Part shown: piece after piece, positions 6,866 to 13,991 of the stretch
How the letters are laid out: the number at the start of each line of letters is the position of its first letter
Numbering within the stretch: the first letter of the stretch is position 1
Assembly: GCA_903846075.1 (NCBI GenBank)
Contig: CAIMZW010000047.1
Coordinates: forward strand, 1 to 38,918
Length of the DNA: 38,918 bases
Direction: 5' to 3'
From: an uncultured Actinomycetes bacterium
GTDB taxonomy: Bacteria > Actinomycetota > Actinomycetes > Nanopelagicales > Nanopelagicaceae
Notes under the pieces: model-generated
What the model saw: only the letters and a program-made list of their open reading frames with translations
What the model was told of the DNA's origin: nothing
The model's database searches: none
Made by a program: the position numbers and the translations under genes

Positions 6866-8302
6866 ATGACCGAAAAAGACGGCACCCGAGTCCACGATAT
6901 CCCGGCAGCCGATCAACTCACCCAATTTATGAAGAGCGGGTGGGCACCATCACCCCTCGAAGGTGTGGTTGCATCTCCTGTAACTCCCTACAGCGCAGCA
7001 AGACGCGAGGCGCTCTCTTTGAAATTCCCCGGAGTTCGGTTGGTGATCCCAGCCGGAAATTCCAAAGTTCGTAGCAATGACACCGATTATCGATTCCGCC
7101 CACACTCGGCCTTCTCCTATTTCACCGGAATCACCGGTAGTGACGCCGTTCCAGATTCGGTGTTAGTCCTTGAGCCGACCGAACTTGGTCACGAAGCCCT
7201 GCTATTTATTCATCCACGTTCTCCGCGCGACACCGACGAGTTCTACAAGAACTCTCGCCACGGCGAATTTTGGATTGGTCGGCGCATGACCGTCGAAGAG
7301 ACCCAAATTCGATACGGAATTTCAGTTCGCCAGATTTCCACAATCGAAGATTTTCTTAAGTCTGAGAAGGAAACCTTGATTCTGCGAGGCGAAGATCGTG
7401 GACTGGATAAATTGGTAGAAAAGCGCAAGAAGCGCGAAGAGGAATTTGCCAGCGTTCTTTCAGCAATGCGCCTTATTAAAGATGATTACGAAATTGCAGA
7501 AATGCAGAAAGCGATCGACTCAACCAATCGCGGATTTGATGACATGATCCGAGCCCTCCCTGCGGCTACTTCAATGGCAAGAGGCGAGAGAATTATTGAG
7601 GCGGCATTCTTTGGTCGGGCTCGCCTTGAAGGTAACGACATTGGTTACGACACGATCGCGGCCTCGGGTTCGCATGCCTGCATCTTGCACTGGATTAGAA
7701 ATGATGGAGATGTCCGTCCGGGCGAATTAATTTTGATCGATGCAGGTGTTGAAGTGGACTCGCTCTACACCGCAGATATCACTCGCACTCTTCCCATCAA
7801 CGGAAAATTTACTGCCGCTCAACGCAAGATTTATATGTTGGTCTATGAGGCGCAGAAGGCTGGCTTCGCTGCAGTAAAACCTGGTGCCATGTTCAAAGAT
7901 TTTCATAATGCGGCTCAAGAGGTCTTGGCGCGCGGACTTGCCGAACTTGGGGTTCTTCCGATTTCAGCCGAGGAATCACTCCATCCAGATTCTGGTCTTC
8001 ATCGTCGGTGGACAGTTCACGGCACTGGTCACATGCTCGGAATTGATGTGCATGATTGCGCTCTAGCTCGGAAAGAGGCTTATTCCGAAGGAATTCTCGA
8101 ACCTGGAATGATTCTTACAGTTGAACCCGGTCTCTACATCCATCCAGATGATGAGCTCTTCCCGGTCGAGTACCGCGGAATTGGAGTTCGGATTGAAGAT
8201 GATGTTCTTGTTACCGAAACTGGTTGTCGAGTCTTGAGTAGCAAATTGCCTAGCCACCCGGATGAAGTTGAAGTTTGGATGTCGAATCTTTCACGCGGTT
8301 AG
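6866..8302 (+). CDS. pepP: Xaa-Pro aminopeptidase (M24B, aminopeptidase P)
   Basis: A 478-residue two-domain protein: an N-terminal creatinase/AMP_N domain (about residues 40-190, with FRPHSAFSYFTGI) and a C-terminal pita-bread metallopeptidase domain. The five dinuclear-metal ligands are visible in order: Asp in LIDAGVEVDSLYTADITRT (two Asp), His in VHGTGHMLGIDVHD, Glu in TVEPGLYI and Glu in GVRIEDDVLVT. The enzyme removes an N-terminal residue preceding proline in the cytoplasm. Length and domain order are normal for PepP. The stop codon abuts the stop codon of the convergent fluoride-channel gene with no intervening base. Confidence 0.94.
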   Translation: MTEKDGTRVHDIPAADQLTQFMKSGWAPSPLEGVVASPVTPYSAARREALSLKFPGVRLVIPAGNSKVRSNDTDYRFRPHSAFSYFTGITGSDAVPDSVLVLEPTELGHEALLFIHPRSPRDTDEFYKNSRHGEFWIGRRMTVEETQIRYGISVRQISTIEDFLKSEKETLILRGEDRGLDKLVEKRKKREEEFASVLSAMRLIKDDYEIAEMQKAIDSTNRGFDDMIRALPAATSMARGERIIEAAFFGRARLEGNDIGYDTIAASGSHACILHWIRNDGDVRPGELILIDAGVEVDSLYTADITRTLPINGKFTAAQRKIYMLVYEAQKAGFAAVKPGAMFKDFHNAAQEVLARGLAELGVLPISAEESLHPDSGLHRRWTVHGTGHMLGIDVHDCALARKEAYSEGILEPGMILTVEPGLYIHPDDELFPVEYRGIGVRIEDDVLVTETGCRVLSSKLPSHPDEVEVWMSNLSRG

Positions 8303-8641
8303 TTAGAGGGCGTTACCTAAAGCTGCCGCAGCAATTCCTAGTACTAAAGTCAGAGCCACATAGGCAAAGGCCATGCGATGTTGGCGTTGACCAAAGAGTT
8401 CGTGGGTCTCGACTGCAAACGTCGACCACGTTGTAAATGCGCCAGCAAAACCCGTTCCAAAAATCAAGGTTGAGTTTCCACCTGATTTAATGACTAATCC
8501 CAAAATGAAGGAACCGACGACATTAATCAACAAAGTTTCCCAAGGGATAAATGATTTGTGTGTGGTCTTAATATATTTATCAATGAGATAGCGAGACGGG
8601 GCACCGACACCTGCTCCTAATGCAACAAGAATTCCCCTCAT
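8303..8641 (-). CDS. crcB: Fluoride channel FluC/CrcB, second of a pair
   Basis: A 112-residue, four-helix small membrane protein of the Fluc family. Conserved features are an N-terminal GxGVGAPSRY, NVVGSFILG in helix 2, and GFAGAFTTWSTFAVETH containing the helix-3 break and the Thr/Ser and Phe track. Fluc proteins form dual-topology dimers exporting fluoride. The ATG overlaps the preceding fluC stop as ATGA, so the two are translationally coupled; paired fluC genes often form heterodimers, which is likely here. It is the last gene of the sdh-yvlD-fluC-fluC run. No fluoride riboswitch is visible near it. Confidence 0.93.
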   Translation of the reverse strand: MRGILVALGAGVGAPSRYLIDKYIKTTHKSFIPWETLLINVVGSFILGLVIKSGGNSTLIFGTGFAGAFTTWSTFAVETHELFGQRQHRMAFAYVALTLVLGIAAAALGNAL

Positions 8642-9015
8642 TGCTCGACCGATTTTTTGCCGAAGTATTCATTCACTGCGAAAACTAATATGTACGTTCC
8701 GACTAGTGATGCGAGCGCATAAGTGATCGCGGAATTAATTTGGCCGGCGCGAAAGTCTTGATCTATTTTGACCGCAAAGGCTGAATACGTTGTGAATCCG
8801 CCGCAGAATCCGGAACCCAGTGCCGGACGCCACCACCATCGCGGCGATTTATGTTGCTTTATATAAATGAGTAAAAAGGCAAGAATGATTGAACCAAGGT
8901 AGTTGACGAGAAGGACTGCCCACGGGAATGTTGTATTAGGTAGAGCAAGAGAGACACCCCACCTGGCTAAGGAACCAATTATCCCGCCGAGTGAGACAAC
9001 AAGAATGCTTTTCAG
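8638..9015 (-). CDS. crcB: Fluoride channel FluC/CrcB, first of a pair, probable CTG start
   Basis: A four-helix Fluc family member of about 125 residues with SLGGIIGSLARW, VNYLGSIILAFLL and GFCGGFTTYSAFAVK. The reading frame is open up to an ATG at 9126, but that start would overlap the upstream gene by 115 nt and add about 37 residues that look nothing like a Fluc N-terminus. There is no ATG, GTG or TTG between. A CTG at 9015-9013 overlaps the upstream TGA as CTGA, has GAGG five bases ahead, and yields the expected N-terminus (xKSILVVSLGG). I therefore place the start at the CTG. It is coupled by ATGA to the second fluC. Confidence 0.85.
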   Translation of the reverse strand: MKSILVVSLGGIIGSLARWGVSLALPNTTFPWAVLLVNYLGSIILAFLLIYIKQHKSPRWWWRPALGSGFCGGFTTYSAFAVKIDQDFRAGQINSAITYALASLVGTYILVFAVNEYFGKKSVEQ

Positions 9016-9365
9016 CGAAGCCTCGTAGGGCGCAAGATGGTGTTGAGGGCTGAAGAGACCGCAGTGATCACCAATGAAGCTAACAGCGCAGACCAGAAGT
9101 TCTTGATATCCAAAGAACTGCTCCACCGGGCCGTTAGCATCAACATGGCGGCATTGATGACGAAACTAAAGAGACCAAAAGAAAGGAGAACGGCTGGGAA
9201 GGTCAGCACCTTGAGAATTGAACCAAAGAAGCTGTTGATCAATCCAAAGAGTAAGGCAACCCAAAGAAATTTCCCGGCACCACCATTAACAGTGATACCT
9301 GGAACCAGAGCGGTGGCAACCCAAACGGCTAAAGCAAGTACAACCCAACGTACGAGTAGTTTCAT
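9012..9365 (-). CDS. YvlD/phage-holin-4 superfamily membrane protein
   Basis: A 117-residue integral membrane protein with about four hydrophobic helices (WVVLALAVWVATALV, FLWVALLFGLINSFFG, LLSFGLFSFVINAAML, and ALLASLVITAVSSAL). Motifs such as LVPGI, FGLINSF and GLFSFVINAAMLMLT match the PF04020 family, named for phage holins but common as a chromosomal membrane protein of unknown function (YvlD). It starts three bases after sdhB and its TGA overlaps the inferred CTG start of the first fluC gene, so it belongs to this operon. There is no sign of prophage nearby, and the holin name should not be taken as function. Confidence 0.85.
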   Translation of the reverse strand: MKLLVRWVVLALAVWVATALVPGITVNGGAGKFLWVALLFGLINSFFGSILKVLTFPAVLLSFGLFSFVINAAMLMLTARWSSSLDIKNFWSALLASLVITAVSSALNTILRPTRLR

Positions 9366-9368
9366 GCC

Positions 9369-10130
9369 TTAGAGAATACCGTCACGCTTTCTAATTTTGG
9401 ACCCTAACCAGCGTGCAGGATCATATTTCACGTCAACTACGCGCTCTTTCATCGGAATAATCGCGTTATCGGTGATTCGGATGTGCTCTGGGCAGACCTC
9501 GGTGCAGCACTTGGTGATGTTGCACATTCCAAGGCCATGCTCTTCCTGAGCCTTCTGCTTACGGTTTCGCAACATATCCAGCGGGTGCATATCCAATTCA
9601 GCAATTCGGATAAAGAAGCGTGGTCCAGCGAAAGACTTCTTATTCTCTTCGTGATCACGGATAACGTGGCAGGTGTCTTGGCAGAGGAAGCATTCAATGC
9701 ACTTGCGGAACTCTTGGCTCCGCTCGACATCAATCTGTTCCATTCGAGGTTCACCTGGCTTGAGATCAGCAGGAGGTTCGAACGCTGGAATTTCCATCGC
9801 CTTCTTGTAATTGAATGAGACGTCAGTAACCAAGTCTTTAATAACAGGGAAAGCGCGAAGTGGAGTGATGGTGATTGTTTCATCCTCTTCGAAATTTGCC
9901 ATCTGAGTCATGCAGGCAAGACGAGGCTTTCCATTGATCTCCATGGAACAGGATCCGCACTTGCCGGCCTTACAGTTCCAACGAACTGCAAGATCATTCA
10001 TTTGAGTTGCTTGAACGCGATGAATCACATCGAGAACAACTTCGCCCTCATTAGCATCTACCGTGACATCTTGAAGTCCGCCATCTTTCGCATTACCGCG
10101 CCAGATTCGAAGTTTGATTGTGCGGGCCAT
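9369..10130 (-). CDS. sdhB: Succinate dehydrogenase iron-sulfur subunit
   Basis: A 253-residue SdhB/FrdB. The N-terminal plant-type ferredoxin domain carries CKAGKCGSC and the downstream Cys of ACMTQ for the [2Fe-2S] cluster. The C-terminal domain has CIECFLCQDTCH and CNITKCCTEVCPEHI for the [4Fe-4S] and [3Fe-4S] clusters. It passes electrons from the SdhA flavin to the membrane subunit. It overlaps the sdhA stop and is followed at three bases by the YvlD-like gene. The order C-A-B without a separate sdhD matches mycobacterial Sdh1 (Rv0249c-Rv0247c). Confidence 0.97.
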   Translation of the reverse strand: MARTIKLRIWRGNAKDGGLQDVTVDANEGEVVLDVIHRVQATQMNDLAVRWNCKAGKCGSCSMEINGKPRLACMTQMANFEEDETITITPLRAFPVIKDLVTDVSFNYKKAMEIPAFEPPADLKPGEPRMEQIDVERSQEFRKCIECFLCQDTCHVIRDHEENKKSFAGPRFFIRIAELDMHPLDMLRNRKQKAQEEHGLGMCNITKCCTEVCPEHIRITDNAIIPMKERVVDVKYDPARWLGSKIRKRDGIL

Positions 10131-12016
10131 TAGTTGGAACCACCCTTCGCGATTTCTTCAGGAGTCATGTACTTCTCTAGTTCGTGAATGTCGAAGAGGT
10201 CAAAGAGTTCCTTCGGCAAACTGGGCAGCGGTTGTTGGCGAACAGATACATGATCGCCATTGAAACTGCTGATGTGATTGACCTGGCGCCACTGCGCATT
10301 CATGCCAGGGAAATCATCTCGGGTGTGACCACCGCGGGACTCTTCGCGAAGAAGTGCCGACTTTGCAGTGCTTTCAGCAATCAAAAGCATATTGTCGAGA
10401 TCGAAAGTGAGATGAAAGCCCGGGTTGAATTCTCGGCCACCGGAGACAGAAACGCTCTTTGCGCGTTCGCGGATATCAGCAATTTTTGCAATTGCCTCTT
10501 CCAGTTCTGCACGGGTGCGAATAATTCCAACGAGATTGTGAGCAACTTCCTGAAGCTCTTGGTGGAGAGCATAGGGATTTTCTCCGCCCACCTGACTAAA
10601 TGGTTTCTCGATTCGCTCGTGTGCAACTTTGAGTGAATCCTCTGATGCAGGGTTTGCACCGTTGCTCTTTACATATTCAGAGGCACCAACTCCGGCACGA
10701 CGACCGAAGACGAGAAGATCAGAGAGTGAATTCCCACCAAGACGGTTTGAACCGTGCATTCCGCCCGCAACTTCACCCGCGGCGAAAAGTCCTGGAACAC
10801 CGACTGCTGCTGCGCTATCAGGATCAACTTCAACGCCACCCATGACGTAGTGGCAGGTAGGACCTACCTCCATCGCCTCTTTGGTGATGTCTACGCCGGC
10901 AAGTTCGTAGAACTGATGCCACATCGATGGCAACTTCTTTTTGATGACATCGGCTGGAAGACGCTTGGAAACATCGAGGAAAACGCCACCGTGTTCGGTA
11001 CCTCGTCCGGCTTTAACTTCGGAGTTAATGGCGCGAGCCACCTCATCGCGAGGCAATAGTTCGGGTGGGCGGCGGTTATTGGCTTGATCGTTATACCAAC
11101 GATCGGCCTCAGCCTCATTGTCTGCGTACTTATCTTTAAATACATCGGGAATGTAATTGAACATGAATCGAACGCCATCGGTATTGGTGAGAACTCCACC
11201 ATCACCGCGAACAGATTCAGTTACGAGAAGTCCACGAACTGATGGTGGCCAGACCATTCCGGTTGGATGGAATTGCAAGAACTCCATATCAACGAGATTG
11301 CCACCGGCTTTCAATGCCAGCGCGTGACCGTCTCCGGTTCCCTCCCATGAGTTGGAGGTAATCTTGAAAGTCTTTCCTACGCCACCGGTTGCGAGAACTA
11401 CTGCAGGGGCTTCAAAGAAAACTTCTTTGCCGCTCTCACGCCAATAACCGTAGGCACCAGAGACTTTGCCGTTTTCTTTTGTAATTTCAGTGACAGTAAG
11501 TTCGGCGAAAACTTTGATAAAACTCTCGGGGTTACCAGTCTCGCGTCCATCTTTTTGTTGCATGGCAACAATACGTTGCTGCATGGTGCGAATAAGTTCT
11601 AGCCCAGTACGGTCTCCAACGTGGGCAAGACGTGGATACTCGTGGCCACCGAAGTTGCGCTGGGAAATCTTTCCCTCTTTGGTGCGGTCAAAGAGTGCGC
11701 CCCAAAGTTCCAATTCCCAAACACGTTCTGGAGCTTCTTTGGCGTGGAGTTCAGCCATTCGATAATGGTTGAGAAACTTGCCACCGCGCATGGTGTCTCG
11801 AAAGTGCACCATCCAGTTATCACTTTCATTGACGTTACCCATAGAAGCGGCAACTCCACCTTCAGCCATAACGGTGTGGGCTTTTCCAAAAAGTGATTTA
11901 CAAATAATGGCGACCCGAAGTCCAGCTTCCCGGGCTTCAACTGCAGCGCGCAAACCAGCGCCACCAGCACCTATAACAACAATGTCGTAGCTGTATCGTT
12001 CTAATTGTTCGCTCAT
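10130..12016 (-). CDS. sdhA: Succinate dehydrogenase flavoprotein subunit
   Basis: A 628-residue SdhA/FrdA flavoprotein. The N-terminal Rossmann motif GAGGAGLRAAVEA binds FAD; HTVMAEGGVAA contains the region of the covalent-FAD histidine; QFHPTGMVWP and the later GEVAGGMHGSNRLGGNS are family signatures of the FAD and substrate sites. It oxidises succinate to fumarate at the cytoplasmic membrane face. It starts ten bases after sdhC and shares its stop with the sdhB start. Fumarate reductase polarity cannot be formally excluded, but an aerobic actinobacterium makes succinate dehydrogenase more likely. Confidence 0.97.
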   Translation of the reverse strand: MSEQLERYSYDIVVIGAGGAGLRAAVEAREAGLRVAIICKSLFGKAHTVMAEGGVAASMGNVNESDNWMVHFRDTMRGGKFLNHYRMAELHAKEAPERVWELELWGALFDRTKEGKISQRNFGGHEYPRLAHVGDRTGLELIRTMQQRIVAMQQKDGRETGNPESFIKVFAELTVTEITKENGKVSGAYGYWRESGKEVFFEAPAVVLATGGVGKTFKITSNSWEGTGDGHALALKAGGNLVDMEFLQFHPTGMVWPPSVRGLLVTESVRGDGGVLTNTDGVRFMFNYIPDVFKDKYADNEAEADRWYNDQANNRRPPELLPRDEVARAINSEVKAGRGTEHGGVFLDVSKRLPADVIKKKLPSMWHQFYELAGVDITKEAMEVGPTCHYVMGGVEVDPDSAAAVGVPGLFAAGEVAGGMHGSNRLGGNSLSDLLVFGRRAGVGASEYVKSNGANPASEDSLKVAHERIEKPFSQVGGENPYALHQELQEVAHNLVGIIRTRAELEEAIAKIADIRERAKSVSVSGGREFNPGFHLTFDLDNMLLIAESTAKSALLREESRGGHTRDDFPGMNAQWRQVNHISSFNGDHVSVRQQPLPSLPKELFDLFDIHELEKYMTPEEIAKGGSN

Positions 12017-12025
12017 GGTTCTCGC

Positions 12026-12829
12026 TTAAAAGAAGTAGAAGTTAGTAATGGAACCGGACGAAACTTGTCGAACATAAAGATCGGCAAGTGCAACACCAAA
12101 GAGTGAGACCCAAGCAAAGTTTTGATGCTTGTGGTTGAGAATGGAAACGTAGGTCCACAACTTGTATCGAACTGGGTGCTTGGAGAAATTGCGCAACCGA
12201 CCACCGATGGTGTGGCGGCAGGTGTGGCAAGAAGCCGAGTACAACCACAGGAAGGTTGCGTTTGCAAGGAGAACGAGTGTGCCAACGCTCATGTGGCCCC
12301 ACTTATTATCCGCATTTCTAAATGCCAGAATCGCGTCGATTGTCAGAATGACATTGAAAACTAAACCCGCATAGAAGAACCAACGGTGCGCATTTTGCAT
12401 AATTAGTGGTGCGCGGGTTTCGCCGGTGTACTTGGAATGTGGTTCAGCCACAGCACATGCTGGTGGTGACATCCAGAAGGATCGGTAGTAGGCCTTACGG
12501 TAGTAGTAACAGGTGAGGCGAAAACCGAGTGGGAAAATCAAAATAAATAATGAAGGTGAAACCATAATTCCAAAGAGGTGAACTACTCCGATTGGCTGAC
12601 CCAATAGCGAAGATCCTGCCACGCAGTTAGGGGTGAGGCAGGGGGAGTAGAACGGAGAGATAAGTGGAGCTGCAAAATAGTGGGCATTTTCAAATGCTCG
12701 GATCGTGGCGTAGACGATAAAAGATAAGAGAACAAAAACAGTAAATGCTGGTTGGAGCCACCAGCGATCCGTTCTTAATGTGCGCTCCTTTATTTTGGCG
12801 CGCCCGCTCGAAAAAACACCAGTTGCCAC
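12026..12829 (-). CDS. sdhC: Succinate dehydrogenase membrane subunit, mycobacterial Sdh1-like
   Basis: A 267-residue protein with about five transmembrane helices, longer than ordinary SdhC and without a partner SdhD. It is rich in Cys and His: SPCLTPNC (64-69), Cys107, PPACAVAEPH (Cys125, His131), and CHTCRH (201-206). Gene order and size match SdhC of mycobacterial Sdh1, which as I recall carries a membrane-embedded Rieske-type [2Fe-2S] cluster instead of relying on the usual haem. Some of these Cys/His residues could serve as ligands, which is inference. The start is GTG at 12829 with AAAGGAG six bases upstream. A 14-bp tandem repeat lies just upstream. Confidence 0.88.
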   Translation of the reverse strand: MATGVFSSGRAKIKERTLRTDRWWLQPAFTVFVLLSFIVYATIRAFENAHYFAAPLISPFYSPCLTPNCVAGSSLLGQPIGVVHLFGIMVSPSLFILIFPLGFRLTCYYYRKAYYRSFWMSPPACAVAEPHSKYTGETRAPLIMQNAHRWFFYAGLVFNVILTIDAILAFRNADNKWGHMSVGTLVLLANATFLWLYSASCHTCRHTIGGRLRNFSKHPVRYKLWTYVSILNHKHQNFAWVSLFGVALADLYVRQVSSGSITNFYFF

Positions 12830-12852
12830 TTTGCACTCCTTTGTTACTCACG

Positions 12853-12894
12853 ACCTTGTGATCTCAACCTTGTGATCTCAACCATGTGATCTCA
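12853..12894. repeat. Three tandem copies of a 14-bp repeat upstream of sdhC
   Basis: The unit ACCTTGTGATCTCA occurs at 12853-12866 and again, identically, at 12867-12880; a third copy at 12881-12894 differs by one base (ACCATGTGATCTCA). The array ends 24 bp from the sdhC GTG, so it falls in the promoter or 5' leader of the sdh operon. Each unit contains the near-palindrome TGTGATCTCA. It could be an operator for a multimeric regulator or a slippage-prone tract. Confidence 0.9.
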
Positions 12895-13035
12895 GCCTTT
12901 GCCTCCCGAAGACCCCGACCAGCGAGGTTCATGGCGACATAGATAGGTGAAGTTTCGTAGAAAGGAAGCCAAAGCGCTAGGTAAGAGGGCAGAAAGTGGC
13001 TATGAAGTCAGCCACAAGTGGCGCGAGAAGAAATC
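12895..13035. other. Non-coding spacer between the sdhC upstream repeat and tRNA-Ser(TGA)
   Basis: No open frame with coding character is visible in these 141 bp. It must contain the sdh promoter if that operon does not read through from tRNA-Ser. A short inverted repeat, AGTGGCT ... AGCCACAAGTGGC around 12996-13022, could form a hairpin behind the tRNA on the minus strand, but it lacks a clear T-tract. Confidence 0.5.
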
Positions 13036-13121
13036 TGGCGGAGGGCGAGGGATTTGAACCCTCGAAGGTTTCCCTTGCCGGTTTTCAAGACCGGTGCACT
13101 CGGCCGCTATGCGAGCCCTCC
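13036..13121 (-). tRNA. tRNA-Ser(TGA)
   Basis: A class II tRNA on the minus strand with acceptor stem GGAGGGC/GCCCTCC, a long variable arm, T-loop GGTTCAAATCC and anticodon loop CTTGAAA in stem CCGGT/ACCGG, giving TGA (reads UCA and other UCN codons). The discriminator is G and the 3' CCA is encoded (13036-13038), unlike the other tRNAs here. It lies downstream of the serS-HAD pair on the same strand. Confidence 0.96.
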
Positions 13122-13169
13122 GTGCCCAAACTTACCGCCTAAGGGTTACGCCCTCAAAACCGAGAATTT

Positions 13170-13991
13170 TTATTGAGGGAGTTCGAGTAATTGCTCAATA
13201 ACTATCGCAACACCATCATCTTGATGAGGAAGAGCAACAAATTTCGCATATTTCTTAGCATCCGGATGGCCATCTGCCATTGCCCAGGAACGATCTGCCC
13301 ACTCGAGCATCGAGAAGTCGTTGGGATTGTCGCCAAAAGTGACACAGTCTGCAGAGGTAAATCCAGCTCTGGCCGCCATTCTGGCCAGGGTCTGCCCTTT
13401 ACTCACTCCAAGAGCGGAGATCTCCAGCAAGGAGTCAACCCCGTTGGAGTGAGTAACGGTCACAATTCCTTCTAATTCCCTTAGTGCAATTTCCAACATT
13501 TGATCCGAATCTAGGTCGCCATCCGAACACCTGGCCAACATTTTAAAAGCAGGTTGGGTCATCAATTTCTCGATTTTGTCCACGCCAACGTTATCCATAC
13601 CAATATCCCATCGCGGGATATAGGAAATCTCGCGGTGGAACTTCTCCTCGAACTCAACCGCAAAGGAGATAGAAGGAATAGCCGCGCGAAGCCTCCGAAC
13701 TGTCTCCAGTTGGCTCTCGATGGGAATCAACCACTCTTCCAGAACCCGGTGGCTCTTGAGATCGAAGAGCATCGCTCCATTAGCGCAAATTGCATTTCCA
13801 AATCCGAAAGTCTCGTTTATTTCCGCCATCCACCTAGGTGGTCTACCGGTGACAAAGAAGATTTCGATTCCCAGATTATGTGCTTTGGTAAATGCAGCAA
13901 TGGTGCGCTGGGAGATGAAACCGTAATCAGCAACAATCGTTCCATCTAAATCTGTAGCGATTAATTTGGGACGGCGGCCTGGAATGCTCAC
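13170..13991 (-). CDS. HAD-superfamily phosphatase, Cof/IIB type
   Basis: A 273-residue haloacid-dehalogenase hydrolase. Motif I is DLDGT (near residue 14), motif II is FVTGRPP, motif III is the Lys in VSKGQTL, and motif IV is [11 protein letters not shown]. The large insertion between motifs II and III marks the IIB (Cof/YidA) cap class, typically phosphatases of sugar phosphates or other small phosphometabolites. The ATG overlaps the serS stop by four bases (ATGA), so it is translationally coupled to serS; a related HAD gene is also near serS in other actinobacteria. The substrate cannot be read from the sequence. Confidence 0.9.
   Translation of the reverse strand: MSIPGRRPKLIATDLDGTIVADYGFISQRTIAAFTKAHNLGIEIFFVTGRPPRWMAEINETFGFGNAICANGAMLFDLKSHRVLEEWLIPIESQLETVRRLRAAIPSISFAVEFEEKFHREISYIPRWDIGMDNVGVDKIEKLMTQPAFKMLARCSDGDLDSDQMLEIALRELEGIVTVTHSNGVDSLLEISALGVSKGQTLARMAARAGFTSADCVTFGDNPNDFSMLEWADRSWAMADGHPDAKKYAKFVALPHQDDGVAIVIEQLLELPQ

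Noticed and set aside
9016-9126. N-terminal extension of the first fluC gene from the ATG at 9126
   Set aside because: It would overlap the YvlD-like gene by 115 nt, and its sequence (Cys/His/Phe-rich) does not resemble any Fluc N-terminus; it is the shadow of the upstream gene.
9012-9365. Prophage remnant suggested by the phage-holin family name
   Set aside because: No other phage gene is present; PF04020 proteins are common chromosomal membrane proteins and the gene is embedded in a respiratory operon.
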